From Microbacterium sp. 1S1 (GTDB taxonomy: Bacteria; Actinomycetota; Actinomycetes; Actinomycetales; Microbacteriaceae), in assembly GCF_008271365.1 (NCBI RefSeq), contig NZ_CP043430.1:868001-932000 (forward strand): a DNA stretch of 64,000 bases, given 5' to 3'. The translations under genes were made by a program, and so were the position numbers. Every line of letters starts with the position of its first letter. The stretch's first letter is position 1. Below are positions 26,101 through 33,237 of this stretch, in pieces. Under the pieces are notes generated by a model, which saw only the letters and a program-made list of their open reading frames with translations, was not told where the DNA came from and searched no databases.

Positions 26101-28420
26101 TCCCGGGGAGATCGAACCGCCGGTCTCGCCGCCGTCGACCGCGATCGTCACGGTCCCGCCCGCTCCGTCCCTGACCGTCGCCAAGACCGCCGACCGGACG
26201 GAGATCACGGCCGCCGGACAGACGATCACCTACTCCTTCCTCATCACGAACACGGGCAACGTGACCCTGACCGATGTCGGCGTCACCGAGGTGACGTTCA
26301 CCGGGACGGGGACGGCACCGGTCGTGACGTGCCCGGCGGGGGCGGCGTCACTCGCTCCGGGAGCCACGGTCACGTGTACCGCCCCGTACGTGGTGACGCA
26401 GGAGGACGTGGACGCCGGTGGCGTCACGAACACCGCCACGGTGACGGGCGACCCGCCCGGTCCCGGCACGCCGCCGGTGTCGCCGCCGTCGACCGTGGTC
26501 GTGCCCTCGATCGAGTCGCCGGGCATCACGGTCGTGAAGTCGGCGTCTCCGAACACCGCGGCAGACTACGACGTGGGCCAGGAGATCACCTACTCGTTCG
26601 TGGTGACCAACACGGGCAACGTCACGCTCACCGACGTGACCGTGGACGAGACGGCGTTCTCCGGGTCCGGCGACTTGTCGCCGATCACCTGTCCTGCCGG
26701 TGCGGCGTCGCTCGCTCCGGGCGCACAGGTGACCTGCACCGCTAGCTACACGCTGACCCAGGCCGACGTGGATGCCGGGCGACTCACCAACACGGCGACG
26801 GCGACGGGCACGCCGCCGTCCGGTGAGCCCCCGGTGTCGCCCCCGTCGACGGTGGAGCTCCCTGGCGACCCGGAGCCGGGCCTGTCGGTCGTGAAGAGCG
26901 CGGATCGGGCGACGATCACCGCCGCGGGTCAGACCATCACCTACTCGTTCCTCGTGACGAACACCGGCAACGTGACGATCACGGATGCCACGGTGACGGA
27001 GACCGCCTTCACCGGGACGGGGACGCCGCCGGTGGTGGAGTGCCCCGCCGGAATCGCCTCGATGGCTCCGGGCGCGCAGGTGACCTGTACCGCCGAGTAC
27101 GTGGTGACACAAGCGGACCTGGATGCCGGGCAGATCACGAACGCCGCCACCGTCACCGGCAACCCGCCGGGCGGTGGGGAGCCTCCGGTGTCGCCCCCGT
27201 CGACCGTGGTGGTCCCCGGTGAGCGGACGCCGGCGATCAGCCTGGTCAAGTCGGCGAGCCCGGACAGCCCCGACACCTACGAGGTCGGTCAGGAGGTGAC
27301 GTACTCGTTCGTCGTCACGAACACGGGCAACGTCACGCTCACCGACGTCACGGTCGAGGAGGGATCCTTCTCGGGAACGGGCACGCTGTCCGCCATCGAC
27401 TGCCCGGCCGGCGCGGCATCCATGACCCCGGGAGCCCAGGTCATCTGCACGGCCACATATGAACTGACCCAGGCCGACATCGATGCGGGACAGGTGACGA
27501 ACACGGCCACGGCGACCGGCGTGCCACCGGGAGATCTCGAGCCGCCGGTGTCCCCGCCTGCGGAGGCCAGGGTGCCCGCACTTCCGGCTCCGGGCCTGAG
27601 CATCGTCAAGTCCGCGACGCCGGCCGCGATGACCACGGTCGGGCAGGTGTTGCAGTACAACTTCGTCGTGACCAACACGGGCAACGTCACCCTGACGGAT
27701 GTCGCGATCGACGAGGGCGAGTTCTCCGGAACGGGCGACCTGTCGCCCGTGGACTGCCCGGCGGAGGCCAGCAGCATGCTCCCCGGGCAGACGGTGACCT
27801 GTACCGCGAGCTACACGACCACGCAGGCCGATGTGGACTCGGGCGCGCTCACGAACACGGCGACGGCGACCGGAGACCCGCCGGGGGAGGGAGAGCCGCC
27901 GGTATCCCCGCCGTCGACGGTGCGCGTGCCCTTCGAGGGGACGAACGGGCTGGACATCGAGAAGAGAGCCATCGCCGTCGACGTGAACGGCAACGGGCGC
28001 ACGGATCTCGGTGACCGCGTGGAGTGGACGATCATCGTCACGAACATCGGGGCGCAGACCGTCGACGACATCGCCGTCACCGATCCGACCGCCGGACCCG
28101 TGACCTGCCCGGCGACGAGTCTCGCCTCCGGAGCGCAGATGACGTGCACGGTGCCTCCCCACACCATCGACGAGGACGACGTCCGCCGCGGCGGGGTTCG
28201 CAACGTCGCCACGGTCACGGGGAACACTCCCGGAGGCCCCATCGATCCGCCGTCATCGGAGGTCTTCACCCGAGTCCTTCCTCCGCCGCCGACCGGACTC
28301 GCGGTCACCGGCGGCACGCTCTCGGCAGGCGGGTTGCTCCTCGGCGGGGTCATGGTCCTCGCCGGGCTCGGCCTCGGACTCACCCGAGGCGTGCGACGAC
28401 GGGACCAGGAGCAGCAGTAG
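23102..28420 (+). CDS. Giant sortase-anchored surface protein with DUF7507/DUF11-type tandem repeats
   Basis: This protein of about 1772 residues has a long basic N-region and a signal helix (WAVATMLALVLGSLVAPAMP, cleavage near AVAAPG). A unique N-terminal domain of about 200 residues is followed by a GEVED-like domain (from DDFGDAPASYG to PGEVEDYALSI, with FNRNGVFDANEG). Ten repeats of about 117 residues follow, each with YSFxVTNTGNVTLTDV, CPAGAASLAPG and TQADxDAG motifs, then one divergent repeat. The C-terminus has the LAVTGG sorting signal, a membrane helix and RGVRRRDQEQQ. The ATG at 23102 has GGGAG 6 nt upstream; a GTG at 23096 is possible. It probably acts in adhesion or as an S-layer-like stalk. 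Confidence 0.9.
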   Translation: MRFSLRLLSDDREGEKGRRRRKSPSRRAPWAVATMLALVLGSLVAPAMPAVAAPGDPAQLYLGPSYEGTTIGSDKDFNAPTECPANSLLTGVQTENRQNVSPTNANSILVRMSLQCATITVSNAGAITPVVNPTWITGPTFDEGRGDLQTAVCPANTYVHRITGTTFVGDGTNRWPSSVQITCRPLVFTAAGELRIDLSATPTVLTAGENLNTTGGLDTPAPQCGPGGTTGTSDILVRGYRAQGGGEGIDGFTPSCTTIADDFGDAPASYGSVSQELNAATYLGWSADAETAMQSNGSATGDDAVGGTAPNQTIDDETAVSAFGEIIAGVTDSYSVSVLASNKLSGVPATLVGWVDFNRNGVFDANEGASVVVPAGTPDGSSFTLTWSGIAPQTVAGQTFARFRIGAGSTLTTSTPTGTGGPGEVEDYALSITAAAPVLELTKTASPTTIAAAGQTVTYSFAVANTGNVAISDIGITETSFSGTGTLGPITCAATALAVGESTTCTATYAPTQADVDAGTITNSALATGTSAAGSGVESNVSSAVVTASQSTSLTVVKSATPSGPDDFVVGQVIDYSFVVTNTGNVTVTNVSIDETAFDGSGSLSPAVCPTTPLAPGAQVTCTASYTLTQADVDNGSVSNTATATGVPPGSLVPPVSPPSTVRVPVDPAPAITLAKSADTTAITEAGQVIAYSFLVTNTGNVTLTDVTVDEGAFTGTGPLEVTCPAGAASLAPGAQVTCTADYTVTAADYNTAALTNTATATGTPPDGTPPVSPPSTVEIPVTPAPALTVAKTADRSEITTAGQTITYSFLLTNTGNVTLTDVGVDEVSFSGTGTPPVVTCPAGAASLAPGDTVTCTAPYVVTQADIDAGQLTNTATGTGNPPGGGEPPVSPPSTVVVPAIESPAITVVKSADPATVATVGTPITYSFLVTNTGNVTLTDVTVTETAFTGTGTAPAITCPAGAASLAPSAQITCTATYTTTQADIDAGQITNTATATGTPPGEIEPPVSPPSTAIVTVPPAPSLTVAKTADRTEITAAGQTITYSFLITNTGNVTLTDVGVTEVTFTGTGTAPVVTCPAGAASLAPGATVTCTAPYVVTQEDVDAGGVTNTATVTGDPPGPGTPPVSPPSTVVVPSIESPGITVVKSASPNTAADYDVGQEITYSFVVTNTGNVTLTDVTVDETAFSGSGDLSPITCPAGAASLAPGAQVTCTASYTLTQADVDAGRLTNTATATGTPPSGEPPVSPPSTVELPGDPEPGLSVVKSADRATITAAGQTITYSFLVTNTGNVTITDATVTETAFTGTGTPPVVECPAGIASMAPGAQVTCTAEYVVTQADLDAGQITNAATVTGNPPGGGEPPVSPPSTVVVPGERTPAISLVKSASPDSPDTYEVGQEVTYSFVVTNTGNVTLTDVTVEEGSFSGTGTLSAIDCPAGAASMTPGAQVICTATYELTQADIDAGQVTNTATATGVPPGDLEPPVSPPAEARVPALPAPGLSIVKSATPAAMTTVGQVLQYNFVVTNTGNVTLTDVAIDEGEFSGTGDLSPVDCPAEASSMLPGQTVTCTASYTTTQADVDSGALTNTATATGDPPGEGEPPVSPPSTVRVPFEGTNGLDIEKRAIAVDVNGNGRTDLGDRVEWTIIVTNIGAQTVDDIAVTDPTAGPVTCPATSLASGAQMTCTVPPHTIDEDDVRRGGVRNVATVTGNTPGGPIDPPSSEVFTRVLPPPPTGLAVTGGTLSAGGLLLGGVMVLAGLGLGLTRGVRRRDQEQQ
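24412..27938 (+). repeat. Ten-fold coding tandem repeat, unit about 350 bp
   Basis: Each unit encodes one beta-sandwich repeat of the surface protein. DNA-level conservation is highest around the codons for VTNTGNVTLTDV and for the Pro-rich junction EPPVSPPSTV. Neighbouring units can be aligned by eye, so unit number could vary by recombination. Confidence 0.85.
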
Positions 28421-28426
28421 TCGAGT

Positions 28427-28469
28427 CCGCCGTCCGTGACGAGTCCACGGCACTCGTCACGGACGGCGG
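28427..28469 (+). terminator. Perfect 18-bp hairpin between surface protein and lipoprotein genes
   Basis: Arms CCGCCGTCCGTGACGAGT (28427-28444) and its exact complement (28452-28469) flank a 7-nt loop. There is no T-tract, and the next gene's ribosome binding site starts 5 nt later, so it may act as a partial terminator or an mRNA-stabilising intercistronic hairpin. Confidence 0.75.
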
Positions 28470-28486
28470 CACCGAGAGGAGGACCC

Positions 28487-28957
28487 GTGTCTCGCAGAGC
28501 CCGGCCCCGCAGGACGGCGGCAGCACTCGTGGCGCTCGTGGCCACCGGGATCGCGCTCGCCGCCTGCACCGGGGAGCCGACCGAGCCGGAGCCCACGCCC
28601 ACGATCGCCTCCGGTGCGCCGCAGATCCCCGGCGAGAAGCCCGGTGTGGTCGCCGCCACCAGCGTCCCGGACGAGGTGCCCGACAGCCCCGCGGTGCGCG
28701 CGGGCACGCAGATCACCTCGTGCGAGTCCGGCGGCGGTGCGGGAACGGCCCAGGGCGTGGTCGGCAACGCGACGGACGACGACGCCACCTATGTCGTGAC
28801 GGTGTTCTTCACGACCGATGCCGCCACGGTCGTCGGCTCCGGCCAGACCACGGTCGATGTCGCCCCGGGAGAGGAGGCGGAGTGGACGGTCACCGCCGAC
28901 TTCACCGCGCCGAGCACGACCCTCTGCGCCCTCCGCGGCGTCGGCCCGGCATCGTGA
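28487..28957 (+). CDS. Predicted lipoprotein
   Basis: This 156-residue protein has a twin-arginine-containing basic start (VSRRARPRR), a hydrophobic stretch and the lipobox ALAAC (lipidated Cys at about 25). A Thr/Pro-rich linker leads to a small beta domain with two further cysteines (SCESGG and TTLCALRG) that could be disulphide-linked. It begins with GTG preceded by GAGAGGAGGA, and follows the surface-protein gene in the same direction. No family is recognised. Confidence 0.82.
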   Translation: MSRRARPRRTAAALVALVATGIALAACTGEPTEPEPTPTIASGAPQIPGEKPGVVAATSVPDEVPDSPAVRAGTQITSCESGGGAGTAQGVVGNATDDDATYVVTVFFTTDAATVVGSGQTTVDVAPGEEAEWTVTADFTAPSTTLCALRGVGPAS

Positions 28958-28964
28958 CCCCGCC

Positions 28965-30116
28965 TCAGCTGAACAGGACGAGGACGTAGACCCCGAAGGT
29001 CACCAGGTGGGCGGCACCGTGCATCGCGGTGACCCGCTTCGCCGCGAAGGTGGTGACGGAGAGCAGCAGCGTCACGGCGAGCATGAGGAGGTTCGCCGGC
29101 GACTCGGCGAGCACGACCTCCTGCCCGGTGAGCATGCCGATCAGGAGGACCGCCGGGATGGTCAGGCCGACCGTCGACACGAGCGCGCCGTGGCAGAGGT
29201 TGTTCACTCGTTGCGCCTCGCCGTTCAGGGCCGCGCGGATCGAGGTGATCGACTCCGGGAGGAACACGATGCCTGCGATCAGGAGGCCCGCCAGAGCGAC
29301 GGGGGCGCCGAGCCGTCCGAGACCGTCGTCGAGGAGCGCCGCCATGTCGTGCGAGAGCAGCACGATGGGGAGGACCGTCACGACGAGGAGGGCGAGGCGG
29401 GTCAGCACTTCGACACGATGGGTGGCGAGCACCTGCCGGACGGGGACCCGCGGCTCCGCTGTCGCGGTCGGACGGCCCGCGGACCGCAGCCGCTCGTCGA
29501 CCTCGGTGAAGTCATCGGCCTGCGGACCCATCTGGCGGATGAGGAAGAACGCGTACAGCGCGAGCGTGAGGACGATGATCGGGATCTCCTGGCCGACCGT
29601 GTACGCACCCGCGTCGCCGATGAGCCCAGGGAGCCCGAACGCCAGAGCGACGAGGACCACGAGCATCGACAGGTACGCCGACGTGCCGGTACGGTTGTGC
29701 GCCATTCCGCGATGGCGCAGGCCGCCGAGGAGGAGGGCCAGACCGATGACGAGGTTGAGGATGATCATCGACACGGCCATGACCGAGTCGCGCGCGATCG
29801 TGGCGTGCTCGCCCGGGCCGAGCATCACCGCCGAGATGAGGATGACCTCGATCAGCACGATCGACAGGGTCAGCACCAGCGATCCGTAGGGATCCCCGAG
29901 CCGGTGCGCGAGAGCCTCGGCCTGCTTCACGACCCCGAACGCGCACACGAGGATGACCGCGACGATCGCCGCGAGGGTGAGGACCAGCAGCGGACCGGGG
30001 ACCGGGGGCGCGAGTACGGGGTGCAGGACGAGCAGGGCGACGAACGCCCCCCACCCCAGGGCCACACGCAGGAGATCGCTCGGTGCGATCAGCTGTCTCA
30101 TCGACGATCCGGACAT
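28965..30116 (-). CDS. ChaA-like Ca2+(Na+)/H+ antiporter
   Basis: This 383-residue protein has about eleven membrane helices in two inverted halves of the Ca2+/cation antiporter superfamily. The paired acidic motifs are visible as SIVLIEVILISAVML in the first half and IVFLPESITSIRAALNGEAQ in the second. A hydrophilic loop of about 50 residues separates the halves. It exports Ca2+ or Na+ in exchange for protons. It is convergent with the lipoprotein gene. Confidence 0.88.
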   Translation of the reverse strand: MSGSSMRQLIAPSDLLRVALGWGAFVALLVLHPVLAPPVPGPLLVLTLAAIVAVILVCAFGVVKQAEALAHRLGDPYGSLVLTLSIVLIEVILISAVMLGPGEHATIARDSVMAVSMIILNLVIGLALLLGGLRHRGMAHNRTGTSAYLSMLVVLVALAFGLPGLIGDAGAYTVGQEIPIIVLTLALYAFFLIRQMGPQADDFTEVDERLRSAGRPTATAEPRVPVRQVLATHRVEVLTRLALLVVTVLPIVLLSHDMAALLDDGLGRLGAPVALAGLLIAGIVFLPESITSIRAALNGEAQRVNNLCHGALVSTVGLTIPAVLLIGMLTGQEVVLAESPANLLMLAVTLLLSVTTFAAKRVTAMHGAAHLVTFGVYVLVLFS

Positions 30117-30156
30117 GGAGCGCTCCTCGACGATCGGGGCCGTCCCCGAATGATCC

Positions 30157-30534
30157 TTACGTCAGGTCGTCCTGCTCGCAGCGCTGCGCGGGTGCGCAGA
30201 CTTCGATCGTACGCGCCGGGGTCTTCACGAGCTTGAGTCCGATGACGGCCGCCACGATCCCGGCGATGAACACGGCCTTGCCTGCGGAGAAGGTCTCCTC
30301 GCCGGTGAGCATCGCCCAGGAGACGGTGAGCACCGCCCCCAGGCCGACCCACACGGCATAGGCGGTGCCGATGGGGATCGTCTTCATCGCCGAGCCGAGG
30401 CCGATCATGCTCAGCGTCAGCGCCGCGAGGAAGACCACCGTCGGCAGGGGCTTCGTGAAACCGCCCGAGGCCCCCAGCGCCGTCGCCCAGACGGCTTCGA
30501 GGACGGCGCTGGTCACAAGGACCGCCCACGCCAT
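30157..30534 (-). CDS. Small multidrug resistance (SMR) transporter subunit, Gdx/YkkD-like
   Basis: This 125-residue protein has four membrane helices, the essential Glu in LEAVWATALGAS and the family motif IGTAYAVWVGLGAV. The final 20 residues, including two Cys, extend beyond the usual 105-110. It is encoded 1 nt after a second SMR gene, as in heterodimeric paired SMRs. A guanidine-III-like element upstream of the pair points to guanidinium export. Confidence 0.92.
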   Translation of the reverse strand: MAWAVLVTSAVLEAVWATALGASGGFTKPLPTVVFLAALTLSMIGLGSAMKTIPIGTAYAVWVGLGAVLTVSWAMLTGEETFSAGKAVFIAGIVAAVIGLKLVKTPARTIEVCAPAQRCEQDDLT

Positions 30535-30535
30535 C

Positions 30536-30850
30536 TCAGCTCACCACCTTGAGTCCGACCACGCTTCCGACCAGCAGCAGGAGGAGCAGGATGCGGGGGA
30601 GCGAGGCCCGCTCCGTGCCGGTCACCATGGCCCAGATGACGGTGAGCGAGGCTCCGATCCCCACCCACACCGCATAGGCGGTCCCCGTCGGCAGGTCGGT
30701 CATGGCCCACGCGAGGCCCAGCATGCTGAGGGTGAGCGCGACGACGAACAGCACCGTGGGCCGGGGCCTCTTCAGCCCCTTCGAGGCGGACAGCGCGGTG
30801 GCCCACACCGCCTCGAGGACGCCGGATGCGACGAGGATCACCCAGGACAT
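30536..30850 (-). CDS. Small multidrug resistance (SMR) transporter subunit, Gdx/YkkC-like
   Basis: This 104-residue, four-helix protein carries Glu in LEAVWATALSAS and the motif TGTAYAVWVGIGAS. It is the first gene of the pair. Its Shine-Dalgarno AGAAGGAG lies in a hairpin (GACTC-AGAAG-GAGTC, 30854-30868 on the minus strand) that overlaps the 3' strand of the riboswitch pseudoknot, so translation is probably ligand-controlled. Confidence 0.93.
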   Translation of the reverse strand: MSWVILVASGVLEAVWATALSASKGLKRPRPTVLFVVALTLSMLGLAWAMTDLPTGTAYAVWVGIGASLTVIWAMVTGTERASLPRILLLLLLVGSVVGLKVVS

Positions 30851-30853
30851 GAC

Positions 30854-30902
30854 GACTCCTTCTGAGTCAGTCGTCGTGTGCGGGTACTGCTCCCTCGTCC
30901 GC
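30854..30902 (-). promoter_or_regulatory. Guanidine-III (ykkC-III)-like riboswitch upstream of the SMR pair
   Basis: Read on the minus strand the element has GCGGACGAGG (30902-30893) and GTACCCGC (30887-30880), and ends with ACTGACTC (30871-30864). Helix P1 is GCGG/CCGC. The pseudoknot helix P2 is GAGCAGT with ACTG-A-CTC (one bulged A). The conserved GGACGAGG and GTACCC words match the guanidine-III class as remembered from the literature. The P2 3' strand can alternatively pair with the Shine-Dalgarno of the SMR gene, which gives a simple translational switch. Confidence 0.78.
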
Positions 30903-31003
30903 TGCTCCGGGGGCCGGAGTACCGCCAGGCTAGCTCGTGAACCACAACATCACCTGTGCAGGCGCGCGCGGGCTGTGGCTGGCGACGGCGAAGCGCTCTC
31001 TGC

Positions 31004-31075
31004 TACGGTGGCCCCAGGTTCGCAATCCGAACCTGCGGACGAGGGCGCAGTACCCGCAGAGCGACAAGACTGACC
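31004..31075 (+). promoter_or_regulatory. Second guanidine-III (ykkC-III)-like riboswitch, plus strand, no clear target
   Basis: A TACGGT -10 box (31004-31009) is followed by an 8-bp hairpin CAGGTTCG/CGAACCTG (31015-31035), then by the motif: CTGCGG (31033-31038), ACGAGG, CAGT, CCGCAG (31054-31059), GACAAGAC, ACTG (31069-31072). P1 is a perfect 6-bp CTGCGG/CCGCAG helix, and the GACAAGAC word is intact. A GACC-AAGAA-GGTC hairpin covers a Shine-Dalgarno-like AGAAGG, 7 nt before a GTG at 31090. The frame from that GTG conflicts with the gene at 31208. Confidence 0.72.
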
Positions 31076-31207
31076 AAGAAGGTCGTCTCGTGTCGCATCT
31101 CGCCGGTGGAACCGCCCCCGCAGCCTCCGCCCCTCCGTGCATGCCGGCCTTCTCGGTTTCCCGCCCTTCCGCCGACCGCATCGCCGCATCCTCGGAAGGG
31201 AGGTTCC

Positions 31208-31465
31208 GTGGACGCGCTCTTCGGAACGATCATCGGGCTGGCCATCCTCACCGTCATCCTCGGGCTGGCGCGTGCCTTCACGCGCGGGTACGACCACGCC
31301 GTCCGCTACGACGACCTGAGCCACGAACGGCTGCACGCGCTGACGGAGGGCGACCTGGCAGCGCTCGAGATCCGCGATGTCGATGCCTGGCTCGAGCTGC
31401 GCCGGGTGGAGCGTCGGATGACGGCCCTGCGCGCGCGGGCCGCGTCCGTGCGCAGCGAGCGCTGA
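31208..31465 (+). CDS. Small membrane protein upstream of cytochrome b
   Basis: This 85-residue protein has an N-terminal membrane helix (about 4-25) and a charged cytoplasmic helix (YDDLSHERLHALTEGDL, then ELRRVERRMTALRARAASVR). The GTG start has GGGAGG 5-10 nt upstream. It lies 74 nt before the cytochrome b gene and probably shares its transcript, downstream of the orphan riboswitch. No family is recognised. Confidence 0.75.
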   Translation: MDALFGTIIGLAILTVILGLARAFTRGYDHAVRYDDLSHERLHALTEGDLAALEIRDVDAWLELRRVERRMTALRARAASVRSER

Positions 31466-31539
31466 CGCCGCTCGAGCCGTTTCCCGACACCACCCCGACC
31501 CCGACCATCTCCTGACCGATCCCGAAGAGGACACGCATC

Positions 31540-33237
31540 ATGGCCACGACCGGCACTCGCGACCAGACCCCGCCCGACGCCCCGCCGAAGCGGGGTGCAC
31601 GCTTCGTCGGTGCCGCGTCGAACTACATCGACGAGCGCACCAGCATCTCCGGGCTCGTGAAGGAGCTGGGGCGGAAGGTGTTCCCCGATCACTGGTCGTT
31701 CATGCTGGGGGAGATCGCGCTCTGGGCGTTCGTGGTCGTCTTCATCACCGGCACGTTCCTGACCTTCTTCTTCCAGGCGTCCATGGTGCCGACCCACTAC
31801 ACCGGCGCCTACGCCCCGATGCGCGGCATGGAGATGACGGCCGCGTTCGACTCCGCTCTCCGGATCTCCTTCGATATCCGGGGCGGGCTGCTCGTTCGAC
31901 AGATGCACCACTGGGCCGCGCTGGTCTTCGTCGCGGGCATCGGACTGCACATGCTGCGCGTGTTCTTCACGGGCGCGTTCCGCAAGCCGCGTGAGTTGAA
32001 CTGGGTGATCGGCTTCGTCCTGTTCATCCTCGCGATGGCCGAGGGCTTCACCGGCTACTCGCTGCCCGATGACCTGCTCTCGGGCAACGGCCTCCGCATC
32101 ATCGACGGCATGATCAAGGGCCTTCCGCTGATCGGCACCTGGACCTCGTTCCTCCTCTTCGGCGGCGAGTTCCCCGGTACCGACATCGTCGGGCGCCTGT
32201 ACACCCTGCACATCCTCATCCTGCCGATGCTGGTGATCGCACTCATCGCGGTGCACATGCTCCTGATGATCGTGAACAAGCACACGCAGTTCGCGGGCCC
32301 CGGCCGCACGAACGCGAACGTTGTCGGCTACCCGATCATGCCGGTGTACGCGGCGAAGATGGGCGGGTTCTTCTTCCTCGTCTTCGGGGTGATCGCGGTG
32401 CTGGGAACCTTCTTCCAGATCCTGCCGTTCTGGATCTACGGCCCGTACGACCCGTCACCGATCTCGGCGGGGACGCAGCCGGACTGGTACATCGGGTTCG
32501 CGGACGGCGCGCTCCGTCTCGCTCCGCCGAACTGGGACATCGTGCTGTTCGATCGCACCTGGTCGTTCGGCATCATCGTCCCGGTAGCCGTGATGGGTCT
32601 CTTCATCCTCACGGTGCTCTTCTACCCGTTCATCGAGGCGTGGGTCACCGGCGACAAGCGCGAGCACCACATCGCCCAGCGTCCGCGCAACGCGGCCACG
32701 CGCACGGCGATCGGCGTCGCCGGCGTCATCTTCTACGCAGTCCTGTGGGCGGCGGCGTCGTCCGACCTCATCGCGACGCACTTCATGCTCACCATGGAAG
32801 GCGTCATCCACACGCTGCAGGCGCTGCTGTTCCTCGGGCCGATCATCGGCTACTTCGTCACGAAGCGCATCTGTATCGCACTTCAGAAGAAGGACCGTGA
32901 GATCGTCCTCCACGGCTTCGAGTCCGGGCACATCGTCCGCCTCCCCGGCGGCGAGTTCATCGAGGTGCACCAGCCGGTCGACACCTACGACCGCTGGAAG
33001 CTCATCGACGTCGACGGCTACGAGCCCCTCGTGGTGCGCCCGAACGCCAAGGGCCGAATCCCGTGGACGGAGAACCTCCGCTCGGCGATGTCGCGCTGGT
33101 TCTTCGAGGACCGTCTCGCCCCGCTCACACAGGCCGACATCGACCGCATCGATGCCGGGCACACGTCGCAGGCCCCCGAGCCGGACGGCGAGATCGAGAG
33201 GGACGGCCGGACGCATGGGTCGCTCGAGGACCGCTGA
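31540..33237 (+). CDS. Cytochrome b subunit of a bc1-type complex (QcrB-like)
   Basis: This 565-residue integral membrane protein carries the two b-haems of a quinol:cytochrome c oxidoreductase. Haem-ligand histidines are seen in RQMHHWAA, GLHMLR, LYTLHILI and AVHMLLM. The Qo-site region (the PEWY equivalent) is altered, reading SAGTQPDWYIGF. A hydrophilic C-terminal extension of about 130 residues follows the last helix, as in actinobacterial QcrB. Unusually, qcrC, qcrA and cta genes are absent around it, so it may be a second, stand-alone copy. The ATG is preceded by GAAGAGGA. Confidence 0.9.
   Translation: MATTGTRDQTPPDAPPKRGARFVGAASNYIDERTSISGLVKELGRKVFPDHWSFMLGEIALWAFVVVFITGTFLTFFFQASMVPTHYTGAYAPMRGMEMTAAFDSALRISFDIRGGLLVRQMHHWAALVFVAGIGLHMLRVFFTGAFRKPRELNWVIGFVLFILAMAEGFTGYSLPDDLLSGNGLRIIDGMIKGLPLIGTWTSFLLFGGEFPGTDIVGRLYTLHILILPMLVIALIAVHMLLMIVNKHTQFAGPGRTNANVVGYPIMPVYAAKMGGFFFLVFGVIAVLGTFFQILPFWIYGPYDPSPISAGTQPDWYIGFADGALRLAPPNWDIVLFDRTWSFGIIVPVAVMGLFILTVLFYPFIEAWVTGDKREHHIAQRPRNAATRTAIGVAGVIFYAVLWAAASSDLIATHFMLTMEGVIHTLQALLFLGPIIGYFVTKRICIALQKKDREIVLHGFESGHIVRLPGGEFIEVHQPVDTYDRWKLIDVDGYEPLVVRPNAKGRIPWTENLRSAMSRWFFEDRLAPLTQADIDRIDAGHTSQAPEPDGEIERDGRTHGSLEDR

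Noticed and set aside
24412..27938. CRISPR or non-coding tandem array
   Set aside because: The repeat unit is about 350 bp, in frame, and encodes a typical surface-protein repeat; there are no short repeats with unique spacers.
31090..31515. 141-codon frame from GTG after the plus-strand riboswitch
   Set aside because: It has an SD-like AGAAGG, but its composition is unprotein-like and it overlaps the better-supported gene at 31208 in another frame. Retained only as a question in the findings.
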